From contig OZ026847.1 in NCBI GenBank assembly GCA_964023205.1, positions 8,740,819 to 8,804,818 on the forward strand: DNA of 64,000 bases. The letters are read 5' to 3'. Under the pieces are notes generated by a model. The model was not told where the DNA came from and did not search any database. It saw only the letters and a list, made by a program, of their open reading frames with translations. The DNA comes from Lutraria lutraria. Lineage: Eukaryota > Mollusca > Bivalvia > Venerida > Mactridae. Numbering within the stretch: position 1 is the stretch's first letter; every line of letters starts with the position of its first letter. The translations under genes were made by a program, and so were the position numbers. This document shows, piece after piece, positions 1-11,725 of this stretch.

Positions 1-148
1 AGTTGCATCCTTTTTGGTCAGTTCCAAGTAGTTTCGGAAACATTTTTTCTTGCTATAAAGTATGCACGGGAGAAAAACACACCGGATTCCTCTGTCATAG
101 AACAAGCAGAACCTATAAAGACCAATACATTTATAAGCTTATGGGACT
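1..148. mobile_element. TTAA-type MITE, family A, right-end fragment
   Basis: This is the terminal part of a short inverted-repeat element seen six times in the window (also 12285-12420, 14064-14445, 24667-25045, 29153-29503, 39184-39323). It holds the shared block 'gtttcggaaacat' then 'aagtatgcacggg' and ends in 'aagcttatgggact'. The flank after position 148 is 'tgaa', a possible decayed TTAA. The other half lies outside the window or is lost. Confidence 0.7.
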
Positions 149-1656
149 TGAAGTACTTTTTGACTCCGTAAAATTGTGAAAACTGTCAGCTATGTCCTTA
201 AATGTGAAATAATTTATTTGACCAATCGGTTAATCGATTAAGAAGAACTATGGCAACTACGTTTGTCAAAGTAATACCCTTTTAACGAATAATATTGTTT
301 GTCTCTCATAGGAAAGTTGTATTTAATATGTTGAAAAACAAGCGACTCAGTTTCAAATTTTCGGGCTCTTGCCCTTCTTCAGGATTTATTTCCTTCTGCA
401 TAAATTCAAGTAGTATCCATTTTGTTTTTTTATAATGTAATATAATAATGTAATGTAATAATATAATGTTCATAATTTTAATGGTTTGCATCTTCCTTAC
501 TTCGGTCCTTAAAATGGGAAAACCGATAGAAACATATGTTTTATTAAATAGTAAGTGAAGCGTCAGCGATATTTCATCAAATGAATATTTTTATCCTGTT
601 TCTACATTGTTTTTAGACCTAATAAAGCAGTGACTGGATAAACCTAGCTTTATCCTGTCACTAGATCACGTGGTCTGCTTTATTTTGTCACTTTGTATTC
701 CTACGTGTCGTAGTCCGCTCGTTATACAACAAAGTTTGCTTTTTATATTACAAAATGATACAATATTATATAAATAAAGCATCAATGCTATTTTGAGTAT
801 TAAATTAAACCTTTAAATGCGTTATTTCCATTTTAAAGGATGTAAAGCTCCGTGTGACGTCATAAGTGACGTCACAAACGAAAAGACATAACTGTACGTT
901 ACGTCATAAATAATTTGGCAAAAAAGAACGGATTTCAGCAAAAAATGTAGTGGTATACTAAACTTAATAGTTTAGAAGGATAAATCGAATACATGGTTGG
1001 TGTCGGAGATGGATAATGTTTATCCGGTTCGCTACAAAAGCGAATCGGCTCGCTAAAGCTCGCCAAGATACGCTTTCTCACTCACCGGATAAACCTTCTC
1101 TATATAAACTTCCGCTATGATTGAATTGATACCGCTACACGTGTTATCATTTCTATTTCTTCACCAAGTCCTGTATTCATATAGCCTATATGTCGCAGCT
1201 TCTGTACTACATGTACATACATTCTTAAAATTATCGTAAAGTTCATTTATATTGAAGGACTCGGATTCGGCTTGGATATTGGCATACTGTTTTTAATCTT
1301 ATCCAGAACTGTTACGGTTTGGATTTGCATAATCTGTTCATAGACTCTTTTTCGCATAATTTGTATTTTCACTTCTGCATCCGCTAAATTCTGTTGCAAT
1401 TTTCCCTTTCAGAAACATATTCTCTTCTTTATTTTTCGTGAATTTGTTTCTAGCCTCTTTAAATTTACATTTTATAATAATCGTTATTAAACCAGTGTTG
1501 CTTTACTTTAATTTACATGGTATACGGTGCTTACGTACTTAATGCGCATTCATTTATAACGCTAACAAACTTATCTGCAATTATATCAACATTCACATTT
1601 CTACATAGTTATGAAATAAATTTCACATTCCAAGCTCTGGACAATAAAGGCGTACA
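149..1656. other. Non-coding stretch without a recognised gene
   Basis: I see no convincing exon. The stretch is AT-rich. It contains a pair of CRE-like octamers near 855-874 (listed separately) and a patch at about 1005-1095 in which 'ggttcgctac', 'tcggctcgct' and 'ggataaac' motifs recur, probably a decayed repeat. The 61-codon minus-strand frame at 306-491 is low-complexity and unsupported. Confidence 0.5.
855..874. promoter_or_regulatory. Two CRE-like palindromes (TGACGTCA), 12 bp apart
   Basis: The consensus CREB/ATF octamer TGACGTCA occurs at 855-862 and again at 867-874, with a related 'acgtcataa' at about 900-908. Two perfect octamers this close are unlikely by chance in AT-rich DNA. 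The nearest downstream coding sequence on + is the orphan exon at 1657. No TATA box or transcription start can be fixed, so a regulatory role is inference. Confidence 0.4.
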
Positions 1657-1773
1657 ATGAGCGCATATCACGATTATAATACAACGGTTGACGTATATGA
1701 TAAATACAGGAATGCTGTTGGTTCGGATTTAATGATAGCCATGATACAGTTGTATTGTGGGAAACCCTTAAAG
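1657..1773 (+). CDS. Duplicate first exon of the methyltransferase gene (orphan or alternative exon)
   Basis: A 39-codon open exon runs from an ATG to a good GT donor (aag|gtaagt). It is almost identical to exon 1 of the methyltransferase at 5128-5244. The encoded peptide differs only by Thr3 to Ala and Asn39 to Lys. The similarity continues into the intron: short matching blocks recur to about 2090, just where exon 2 starts in the downstream copy, but no exon 2 follows here. The exon ends in phase 0, as does 5128-5244, so it could splice in frame to exon 2 at 5544 as an alternative first exon. Otherwise it is the relic of a partial tandem duplication. The preserved start, frame and donor argue for use or for recent origin. 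Confidence 0.6.
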
Positions 1774-3585
1774 GTAAGTTTTAGACAGGCAACATTTATA
1801 TTATTGTTCCTATCTTGTTGCTAGTGTTCAAATTATTTGCTTCATTCGTGTTAAAAGAAAATGTACACATTGGTATTTCTAAAAAGTACATCAGTGACTC
1901 TTCTAAGCCGCAATTGTTAGTTGAAGGGAAAAATATATTGAAATGTTTTTCGTATTGGTCAAACCACGCAAAGTTTTATACAAAAGACCATTAAATATTA
2001 AAAACGATACCCACGAATATGCACGAATTCTGTTGATTTCCGGTTAATATGGTTAAAGATTAAAGGGGTACCACTGTGTCTATATTGACATATACGCCTT
2101 CTTATAGTATATATACCAGTTGAATGCCATGAATGGGGTCGAATTTTAGGACAATTTTATTTTTCATTTAGGTTATTATGGGTTAAATTATTTTATTTAG
2201 AATTTATTGCAATTTTACCATCACAGGTCCGTTACTTCTGCCTGTGCCTACACGTACAACTTATGCGCACGAATTGTTCGAATCAGCTGTTTTCGATGAT
2301 TGACCTTGGAAATATTGCAGTCAACCAAACCGCGCAGGCGGCAAGTGTCAATCATAATTGGTTCATAATGTTTAGCAGTCGTGGGTGTATTAACATTGGC
2401 TGATGTACAAAGTTTAACAGTATTCATTATATCCAAATGTTTAATCTCGTTGCTACAACAAGTTTGGCGTGGACCAAACGCTATTCAGAATCGATGGTGT
2501 ACGCGACTGACGATGAAAGGCGCTTCACAAGAGTTTTTTCAGATTAGCTTTTTTTAATCCATTCATCGTCGTTATTTATTCAGAAATAATCAGATATACT
2601 TTTCAAACTTAAATATCTTATTCAGTATTTTTGTGAAAGCATCTCAATAAATGATTCGTGATTCATAAAGAATAAGGACGTTCGCTACAAGTTCATGTTT
2701 TTCCCACATAATAGATTTTGTTCAAACTTTGTGTATCAGAAGAAAATAAAATAAAAAAGATAGGTAATCGTTTTCGTTTTCATTTCATTTTAACTTAACA
2801 TTATGAATATTCATATACATAATGTACGTCAAACTTTCTTGTAAAAAATGTTTTGAAATTAGAAAATATGCGTGATTTATGTTGGAAATATTGCATGTGA
2901 TAGAAAATCAGGTCAGTTTCAGTTAAAAGTGGATGACTTACTTATTTTATTTTACTTTTTATGAATTTCTGGTCGGTTCTTTCCTACATTTTTGCCAGTA
3001 ATAGTGATTCAATTTTCATACATTTCATAAGTAGATAGTCAGATATATTCTTCATTCAAAATGAGAAAAATATTCATTGGTCACCGTATTAGTTTTGGCA
3101 TCTTCACCTGACTCTTATCATGGGGGGGGGGGATTTATTTTAAACAATATTGTCTCTTCCCTTTCTTACCTCTACTATTACGATTTTACATGTTTTATCC
3201 AGAAAAGGGCGTAATTTCGAAACGTTTACAATATATTTGACATTAATTTTCTGCACGTTTTGTTGCTGTTAAAAATCAGCATTACGGTGTTTGCGACGTT
3301 TATTTTCAACCGAAATAGTAGCCAGTTAATTTGCGATGTCTTGAAAATCGCTATTTTAGCCGGTGTATAGGTAAATTATGACCAGTGAAATTAAACTGCC
3401 GCGAACTTCTTTAATGCAAATTAGGGTGATAGAGAAATACGACCATGAATTTCGTATATAACCACATATAGCAATATTGTGCGCGATTTTCACTGATCTG
3501 TCATATAAAAATTTAGATATTAAACATTTTAATTTGTTTCCAAAGTATCATATTTACACACTACGAGCATGAGTACAGTAAAGCT
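1774..3585. other. Duplicated intron 1 sequence, then unremarkable non-coding DNA
   Basis: Positions 1774 to about 2090 match intron 1 of the methyltransferase (5245-5543) in scattered blocks. Beyond that I see AT-rich sequence with a G run at 3123-3132 and no supported exon. The minus-strand frame at 2248-2436 has no splice or domain support. Confidence 0.5.
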
Positions 3586-3589
3586 ATAT

Positions 3590-3795
3590 GCGTTAATAAG
3601 AGCCGACATTTACCTGTAACAATGGAGTTTCACTTATCTTACGACGAATTCTAGATCTATGGTTGTTTTATTCTCGAGGAACTGGTACTGTCGTAGTTAT
3701 TATATAAACAAGCAATACCCAGAATTGCATGATTCAATGTTTCGTACTGTTTGACAATTCTTTCAATGTTGACCATTAGGCCTATGCACCGTTAT
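3590..3795. repeat. Dispersed repeat, inverted relative to 14490-14703
   Basis: The block containing 'cgaattctagatctat', 'gaggaactggta' and 'ccattaggcctatgcacc' recurs as its reverse complement at about 14490-14703. Further common pieces follow (for example 'gaaattaggacaaactgt' at about 4469 and 14830), so the original element is probably longer and rearranged. No terminal repeats or coding sequence were identified. Confidence 0.6.
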
Positions 3796-4924
3796 TTACA
3801 GTTTTTGACCGTTCAGTTTCTTGCCAAACTTCTTGGATTCTTGCACATGTTTAAGTTCGAGTCCGGCTTAGATCGGAACACCTTGCTAGTGTGGTGTCTA
3901 GCACCGACCCAGATGTTATACAACTTACAATCGATCTCTGAGCATCAAATCCATTCCATTCTCGACGTATTACTGTTGAATACATTTAAGGTGCTAGATG
4001 ATTTTATAAATAAAATGCACATTCAGGATGATTATGGTGATGTTAGATTCATGAATCTACATATATTTGAGTAATTATTATAACCATGGAACCTGCTAAG
4101 TTACATGAACGTGCCAAGGAACGATGATAAGATGGACTGCCCGCTTGTATTTGACTGAAATTCTGTTGTAAATGGGCATTTAATCCAACAAAAATAACGA
4201 AAACCATGGAAAATTTGTATTCTATACGACCTGGTTCAACAAACGCTACCGAATGACGCAATCTTCTGCGAATTCTATTAGTAGTTTAAACTCCGCCTAC
4301 TTTATTGCACGGTTAAGGATGACGCAATAAAACTGATGAAACTTGCACCGCCCTATTCAGCGTTTGGTCACGTAGCACACAAACTCGACTTATTTTCTCC
4401 ATATCAAGGTTTCGGCACATTTTATACGATATATTTTTCAAATGAAATGCGGACATTTCATTGGACGAGAAATTAGGACAAACTGTGAAACTATTTTTCG
4501 GTCTTTATTACATCGCGGTACTTCATGCACTTCCACCCTAAAACCGCGGTAGTAAGAGATTTAGACGTAATAACCTCAAATGACATTTTCCCATGGTAAT
4601 TAGTATGGAAGCCAAAGCCTTCCATAGACCAGGTTATAGCCCATCTGAATGTTCGTATCTTACTGAAATGTAATTACGAATCAAGGGACTGTAATTGTGA
4701 TTTTTTTAAGTTTCGTCTTTTGAACTTCCGCATCAAAAGTATATTTTAAAAAAAGGGATAGACGGCGGGATTAGCAATTAATTTATAACTTTCGTATTTC
4801 GGATTTCAGTTGTATAACATTTGTATCGTGTAGATATTGTGATTACCTGTGACTATAATTAATTAAGGTAACTTTTTTCATGAACTGAATTCAATTAAAG
4901 CCTTTCCAAAGCCACACCCTTTAT

Positions 4925-5065
4925 GAGAAGCAAAACTAAGTTGCTGTTGAGAGGATTGTTGCTCTAGAGAGGTTAAAATAAATCGTACAGCGGGGGAAAA
5001 TCATACTTAAGTTAAAGAGAGGTTGTTGCTCAAGAGAGGGCTGCTCTGGAGAGCTTGCACTGTAT
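4925..5065 (+). repeat. Dispersed 'gagaggttgttgctc' repeat
   Basis: A roughly 140-bp block has three near-copies of a gagaggttgttgctc-like motif and ends 'gagagcttgcactgta'. It is present in inverted orientation at 63168-63305, and its end reappears at about 63674-63694. It lies directly upstream of the methyltransferase first exon, so it may lie in that promoter or 5' region. It has no coding capacity. Confidence 0.6.
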
Positions 5066-5127
5066 AATTCAATTCACTTATCTCTCTAAAAAAGATTTCA
5101 GATTCCTGACTCTGAAAAAGGCGTACA

Positions 5128-6612
5128 ATGAGCACATATCACGATTATAATACAACGGTTGACGTATATGATAAATACAGGAATGCTGTCGGTTCGGATT
5201 TAATGATAGCCATGATACAGTTGTATTGTGGGAAACCTTTAAATGTAAGTTTAAACATGATTTATATTAGAACATTGTTTCTGTTTTGTTGCTATTGTGA
5301 AAATGATTTTAATCGTTTGCATTAAAATTTCATAAGTCGAATATTTTCAAACCATAATATGATACGCAACGTAAAGCAATTATCGATATCTTTTGCATGT
5401 ATATGTGTTTAACTGTAGAAAAGTTAATCTCATAAGCCGCAATTATCAGATTAAGGAAAATTAAAACTCAGTTGATTTTCAGATCAGATCGTTAAAGATT
5501 CTAGGGGTTCCACTATGTCTTCATTGAGTATTTTATTATCTAGGAACTGCATGTACTTGACGCTGGATGCGGGACTGGAAACTACACAAAAGCTTTCTTA
5601 GATCACGGAATTGGTCGCGTAACTATTTTAGATAGTTCATCCGCTATGTTAGAAAAGGCAAAATACAAAATCTCTGATTATTTAAGCACAGGAAGAATTC
5701 ATAATCTTGTTGAAACTACTTTACCTTCCATGCCTTTCTCCACCGAAACATTTGATGCTGTAGTGTTCAATTTGGTGAGTACACATATATTAAGACACGT
5801 AATTCAATATTATATCTATATTTGGAGTCTTATTTGATTTAATGTAGTAAGGAGGACTTCATATACATCCACAGCATATAGTTTGCTTTGCACTCTGCTT
5901 ATGTTACGTGAATGAAAAATGGAAAGTAGACTGTAAATAAGTTTATGAAATTCTCAAATATACAATGAAGTTTGCAAAGCAACACGTAACTTATCATACA
6001 AAATATATCAATTATGCTACATGTGCTTAAAGAACCATATCATTATTACTAAGTATTTGGATACGCTACCGATTGATGCATATTGTGCATTGTTCTTACT
6101 TCTAGGTATTGCATCATCTTGAAGACACGACAGATGACCGGAATTTCACGAAAACGACCGATGCATTGAAAGAAGCCAGGAGGGTGTTGAAGCCCAATGG
6201 GCTGGTTATCATATCAGCAGTCATGCCTTCAACAATTAGACACTATATTTGGTTCACGCAGATCCTTCCCAAACTTTCTGAAAGATACATACAGATGTGC
6301 CCAACATTTGAGGAGTATGATAAAATATTTGAGTCTGCCGGTCTTAAATGTATTCAAAAAATGAATATACTTGGTTCTGATATACTTACTGATTACCATA
6401 ATTTTGAAGGTCCTCTATCTGAAAGTTGGCGTCGAGGTAATTCATACTGGACACTTGCTACAGATGACGATTTAACGTTTATTCAAACCTATCTGAAGGA
6501 TTTGAAGGCGAAGGGTGAACTTGAAAAGTGGGGAAGAAAACATGATCATGCAGATACAGCTGGACATTTGACCGCATTTGTATTGTCAACGAGGAAAGAC
6601 ATTTCCGGGTGA
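5128..6612 (+). CDS. SAM-dependent class I methyltransferase (three exons, 284 aa)
   Basis: Exons are 5128-5244, 5544-5774 and 6106-6612, all joined in phase 0 with GT-AG junctions (aat|gtaagt, tctag|gaactg, ttg|gtgagt, tctag|gtattg), giving 284 residues. Motif I LDAGCGTG is at 44-51. The acidic residue expected to hold the SAM ribose is Asp69 in ILDSSSAM. The post-II segment FDAVVFNLVLHHLED is at about 109-123, and a typical RVLKPNGLVIIS strand is at 142-153. This is the Methyltransf_11/25 (UbiE/COQ5-like) fold, and the length suits a single-domain enzyme. The substrate cannot be read from the sequence. No targeting signal or membrane segment is evident, so a cytosolic small-molecule methyltransferase is the default guess. 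An AATAAA at 6676-6681 fits as the poly(A) signal. A duplicate first exon lies at 1657-1773. Confidence 0.85.
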
Positions 6613-9076
6613 TAAACGTATATACCATGTTGAGGAATTATAGCTACAGTCAAATACATGAAATTATACTATAGAAATAAAATATAAGAGACTTTCATTT
6701 GTTATGATGTTCATTAAAAAGTTTCAAATCTCGTAAACATATTCTGAACGATTGGCGAAATATGCATGCTTGAATTAGTTTGTGACGCGGAAAGATAATA
6801 ACACACTACGACTGCATTTCATATTGAGAAATTGTACTTCTGTCTCTTTCATTTCAATAAATGAACACAACAAACGCCGGCTCTGACCCCAATCAGCATT
6901 AATAGACAGATGCTTTGTTCTATAATTATGTAAAATTTCACTCTTGAAATCATTTTCATATACATTTATTTATAGATTATACATGGCAACTTATCTAATG
7001 TTTCAATACAATGGTTATATTTGTAAAAAAAACTTATATGTTTTTCCTGCATAACAGAATTTATCAACCGTGCAACGTCATGAATACGTACTATCCTTTT
7101 TAGTTCTATAGAAAGCAATTTCGATTCAAAATATCACAATCATGACATTCGCAATACGCGATGGAGCTTAAAATGGTATAGCCGTTTCGATATAATAATG
7201 AACATGGGACCCACTTTAAATAATATGTATAATATGTAGTTTATCGTCAAAACGTGAGGTCGTTTGGTAGTGATGTTCTGATTAATCATTCATTCAACGA
7301 GTCATTCGGGAATAGTCGTAGGCGTGACGATGCTCCCATTTAGTCAACGAAATTCTGACTTCGTATGGATTTGTACTTCTTGACACCTCACACATTGCTG
7401 ACAGTGATTTCACTTTAAAAACCTAAATGATTGATTTAATAAGCTAGTAACTAGTGTAATGTAAAACTGTTATTCAAACTGTATGTTACTATCAGTGACC
7501 TTGTTTTGTGATGACAATAACATTCCGGCAAAATATTTCATTGAAAGAAGAAATTAATGCAGAGGAGTATTTAAATATCATCAGTGAAACATATTGGCTG
7601 ATTGTGAAGATGAGTATGATAACGCTTTTGATGAAGACTCACAAGGAGTTACTCAAATGGGAAAATTAGTTGAAGATGTTCTGCCTAATATAAAAGCATT
7701 AGTGCATTTGGTCCCAACCCTCAGTCATGCCCAGCATAAATTTGAAACACAGACAATAAAAATGAGATGCAATTTTCATCAAACAACCATGGATACTGTT
7801 CAGTGACCTGATATCACAGGTATGATGAGAAAGAAAACGCACTGCAAAGTGCCGTTATGTTAATACTTTGTTTCATCAATTGCTTTGAATTATGCAATTC
7901 TGACACGAAAAAGTCAATATCATAATTATTTCGTTAGTATCTATACGCTTATTATAATAAATGATCATATTTACTATGGACACAATACACAGGTTCGTTG
8001 CAGGGATGGTCTTCCCCGCCATTCAAGTTATATTATCAAAGAACCACAAGTGGTCTTATTAGTGGGGTTCTACTGAAATGTTTTCCATGTTTCCCATTGA
8101 TTTGTGCAGTTTGCTATTTTTTTAAGTATTAATGCGCAGGTTTTAAAAGGCGATAGTGCCGAGTCATATGAACATGATTGAACTTGTTAAGCTGTCAGCC
8201 ACTGGTGGCAAAGATATAGCTATATAAGGGAGATAGCAAACTCATTAATATATGCATGTGACAGACAGATTTCCATACTTGCACTGATGTGTATTGCAAG
8301 AAAATAATTAGTACTGGTATACATAAGTGTCCTAACGTCATTTCTTGGTATCAGAAAGCGAGAAACCCAAGTGATACTTCCACTTAAAACATGCTCAGTG
8401 GCAATGGTTTACACGTACACCCAGCGCGCAACGCCGTTTTTTTCCATGCAGAGTGAACCAACATATACTACCGGCCAAATCATAGGAAATTTCATTAATT
8501 TAAAAACAGAATTGTAAAACCGCTGTTTTCTAACAATATAAAAATCTGTGTAATGACTCAAATATTACTGTTCATGAAAATGTTAATGATTTGGTTTATG
8601 AATGGTTTAAGGACGTGACTGCTAGGAGAATGCCAGTTTCTTGACATACATGTAATTATATTGTGTGCGTAAATTGTCAAATTCGCCTGTGAATTTGGGG
8701 ACATCTTTAAAGCATAAACAGGTTGGCTTCGTTTTTGAAACGGAATGACGTTGTGTTTGGAACGTCTGTTGAGAGGGGAGATGTGAACCAGGATTTGGTA
8801 GATACTTGGAAATCAAAACTTCACACATTGTGTGATAGATAATATTGTGGAAATATCTTCATTATGGACGAACATGGTTCATTCTTACGAGATACTAGAT
8901 AGCCATGCCATTTTAAAGTTTTCGGATAAATTACTTTTCGAATATTGTTGACTGGAAGCTTTTAATGTATCGGATTTCACAAAGGATAATCATATGTCAT
9001 ACTTAATGTTCCAATGGTATAATCTCATTTACCTGACATTATTTGAGTGCTTCTTTTTATTTTTGCACTTTAAAGA
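6613..9076. other. Gene-poor stretch downstream of the methyltransferase
   Basis: After the poly(A) signal I find no domain-bearing exon. A 70-codon acidic frame at 7594-7806 starts at TTG and lacks splice context or recognisable family features. Short frames at 7885-8076 and 8622-8828 look random. No terminal inverted repeats were seen here. Confidence 0.45.
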
Positions 9077-9367
9077 CCCCGCCCGGTTAGCTCAGTGATA
9101 TTACATCCTGTGGTAAATTGTTATCCACCTCTGAATTATGTTGGGTAGCTTTGTTTTGTTTGTGTGAGTTTTACGCCCCTTTTCAACAGTCAGAGTCATA
9201 TGAGGCGGACATTTATCCTAACCATCGTTCCTAGGAAGAACCAGTTCTAGACTCCCATCTACCGTGGGCAACTCCCATCCTCCGAAAGTAACTGCCTACT
9301 TTCTCACATAAACAGACATAGTCGGTAGCGGATCTCGAACCCTTATGATCAAGGTCTCAACTCATGA
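9077..9367 (-). mobile_element. tRNA-derived SINE, minus orientation, with a second SINE head on plus at its far end
   Basis: Read on minus from 9367, 'gggttcgagatccgc' is a good RNA polymerase III box B. It is followed by the same body as the + copy at 15245-15455 ('tatgtgagaaagtag', 'gatgggagt', 'ctgttgaaaagggg'). At the opposite edge, 9077-9098 reads 'cccggttagctcagt' on plus, a box-A-like tRNA head from another SINE. The region is therefore a composite of two SINE pieces. Confidence 0.6.
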
Positions 9368-9404
9368 GTTCTTCATTTAAGCGCAAGCTTGCTTTAGATA
9401 TTAC

Positions 9405-10250
9405 TAATGGAGAGGTACAAGTTAAGTCCATAACTGAAGGAGAGGTCCATGTTAAGTCCATAAAAGAAGGAGAGGTCCATGTCGAGTCCATAAAAGGAGA
9501 GGTCCAAGTTGAGTCCATAAAAGGACAGGTCCAAGTTGAGACCATTAAAGAAGAGGTCCATGTAGAGTCCATAAAAGGAGAGGTCCAAGTTGAGTTCATA
9601 AAAGAAGGAGAGGTCCATGTTGAGTCCATAAAAGGCGAGGTCCAAGTTGAGTCCATAACTGAAGGAGAGGTCCATGTTGAGTCCATAAAAGGAGAGGTCC
9701 ATGTTGAGTCCATAAAAGGAGAGGTCCAAGTTGAGTCCATAAAAGGAGAGGTCCATGTTGAGTCCATAAAAGGAGAGGTCCATGTTGAGTCCATAAAAGG
9801 CGAGGTCCAAGTTGAGTCCATAACTGAAGGAGAGGTCCATGTTGAGTCCATAAAAGGAGAGGTCCATGTTGAGTCCATAAAAGGAGAGGTCCATGTTGAG
9901 TCCATAAAAGGAGAGGTCCATGTTGAGTCCATAAAAAGAGAGGTCCAAGTTGAGTCCATAACTGAAGGAGAGGTCCATGTTGAGTCCATAAAAGGAGAGG
10001 TCCAAGTTGAGTCCATAAAAGGAGAGGTCCATGTTGAGTCCATAAAAGGAGAGGTCCATGTTGAGTCCATAACTGAAGGAGAGGTCCATGTTGAGTCCAT
10101 AAAAGGAGAGGTCCATGTTGAGTCCATAAAAGGAGAGGTCCATGTTGAGTCCATAAAAGGAGAGGTCCATGTTGAGTCCATAAAAGGAGAGGTCCAAGTT
10201 GAGTCCATAACTGAAGGAGAGGTCCATGTTGAGTCCATAAAATGAGAGGT
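9405..10250. repeat. Minisatellite of 27- and 30-bp units, open in three frames
   Basis: About 30 head-to-tail copies of a 27-bp unit ('gaggtccatgttgagtcc' followed by 'ataaaagga') alternate irregularly with 30-bp units that end 'ataactgaagga'. Both lengths are multiples of three, so frames persist. On plus, 9364-10245 reads as 293 residues of GEVHVESIK/GEVQVESITE repeats. On minus, two frames read as MDSTWTSPF-type (317 aa) and MDLSFYGLN-type (286 aa) repeats. Openness in three frames is what a stop-free repeat unit gives automatically, so it is not evidence of a gene. The plus frame is the most protein-like (acidic, Lys/Glu-rich), but it has no domain outside the array and ends at a one-base change to TGA. 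Confidence 0.85.
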
Positions 10251-11015
10251 CCATGTTGAGTCCATAAAAGGCGAGGACTGTGTTGAGTCCTTAAGGGAAG
10301 AAGATGTCAAAGTTCGAGTCCATAACAGAAGGAGAGGACCATGTTGAGTCCATAAAAGGAGAGGACTGTGTTGAGTCCTTAAGGGAAGAAGATGTCAAAG
10401 TTCGAGTCCATAACAGAAGGAGAGGACCATGTTGAGTCCATAAATGAAGATGTCAAAGTTCGAGTCCATAACAGAAGGAGAGGACCATGTTGAGTCCATA
10501 AAAGGAGAGGACTGTGTTGAGTCCTTAAGGGAAGAAGATGTCAAAGTTCGAGTCCATAACAGAAGGAGAGGACCATGTTGAGTCCATAAATGAAGATGTA
10601 AAAGTTCGAGTCTATAACAGAAGGAGAGGACCATGTTGAGTTCATAAATGAAGATGTAAAAGTTCGAGTCCATAACAAAAGGAGAGGACCATGTTGAGTC
10701 CATAAATGAAGATGTAAAAGTTCGAGTCTATAACAGACGGATAGGACCATGTTGAGTCCAGAAATGAAGAATATGTCAAAGTTCGAGTCCATAACAGAAG
10801 GAGAGGACCGTGTTGAATCCACAAGTGAAGAAGATGTCAACGTTCAAGTCCATAACAGGAGAGGACCATGTTGAGTCCATAAATGAAGATGTCCAAGTTG
10901 AGTCCATAACAGAAGTAGAGGTCCTAGTTGAGTCATTGACGGACGAAGCAGTCCATGACGAATCCATGACTGAAGGAGAGGTCCAAGGTGAGTCCATAAC
11001 TGTCTGGTCCAAGTT
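10251..11015. repeat. Degenerate, higher-order continuation of the minisatellite
   Basis: The same units continue but diverge. Longer composite blocks containing 'gaggactgtgttgagtcc', 'gaagatgtcaaagttcgag' and 'gaggaccatgttgag' recur, with the first of these about 88 bp apart at its first two occurrences. The extra base in 'aaagttcgag' breaks the plus reading frame of the first array. A plus frame at 10810-11160 keeps some DVQVESITE-like units and then leaves the repeat. Confidence 0.75.
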
Positions 11016-11160
11016 GAGACCAAGACTGGCGAATCAAACAAAAAATACAAATGTAGTTGCATGTTGCAAAAGAAAGCCCCTCTTCATGCATAGTAAGCAG
11101 CTTTGTTCTATACATTCTCAACAGCAACAGTATGTGCCCGTCAGCAGAACGAAGTGCTAA

Positions 11161-11725
11161 ACAGTGCTGAAAAAGAAAGTTTTGGCATAGGATTGAAGCA
11201 AATGCAAAAGAACAAAACGTTCATGACACAATAAAAAGAGAATTACCAAAACTTGAACAATGTGGTGGCTAATATCACGGTGTATAAGTAGTTGCACAAC
11301 TTTGAAAAAAAAATTGATTGTAAATGGGAAGTAAAATCGTTAGAAAGTCGTGGTACAAAATGTAATACAAAATGTAAATTTTACATTAGACATATTCAAA
11401 TATGTTTGCCTGTGGAAGAAAACAGGTAACAGGAAAAGAAACATCAGATTAGACGACCACATTCGAAACATGCGGATTTCACTTTTCAATATGTCAGATA
11501 CGCAACCATATTGATTCGTGTTATGAAACTATCCCTTTTACTGCAGCTACAAATATGCCTGTGCAAACAAAAAAGTCAAAGTGTAAAGAATAATTATGCA
11601 ATCTCTAGTTCATACATTAGCATTAATTCAGTAATTCTACTTCTGCAACATAACGGTATACTTCGGAGGGTATTTCTAAATAATGGGATGAAGAACTCCC
11701 TGATTTAATGTGGTCTACATCAGAA
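11161..11725. other. Non-coding stretch after the minisatellite
   Basis: I see no supported gene. The short plus frame at 11511-11708 has no start context, domain or splice support. Confidence 0.4.

Noticed and set aside
3751..4074. 107-codon plus frame as a gene
   Set aside because: Its start lies in a dispersed repeat that also occurs at 14490, and no domain is visible.
7594..7806. Acidic 70-codon frame as a gene
   Set aside because: It starts at TTG, has no splice signals that extend it, and no family is recognisable.
9357..10310. 317-codon and 286-codon minus-strand proteins through the minisatellite
   Set aside because: Both are forced by a stop-free repeat unit whose length is a multiple of three, and neither extends beyond the array.
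9405..11015. CRISPR-like array
   Set aside because: Units are contiguous without unique spacers, and the context is a eukaryotic genome.
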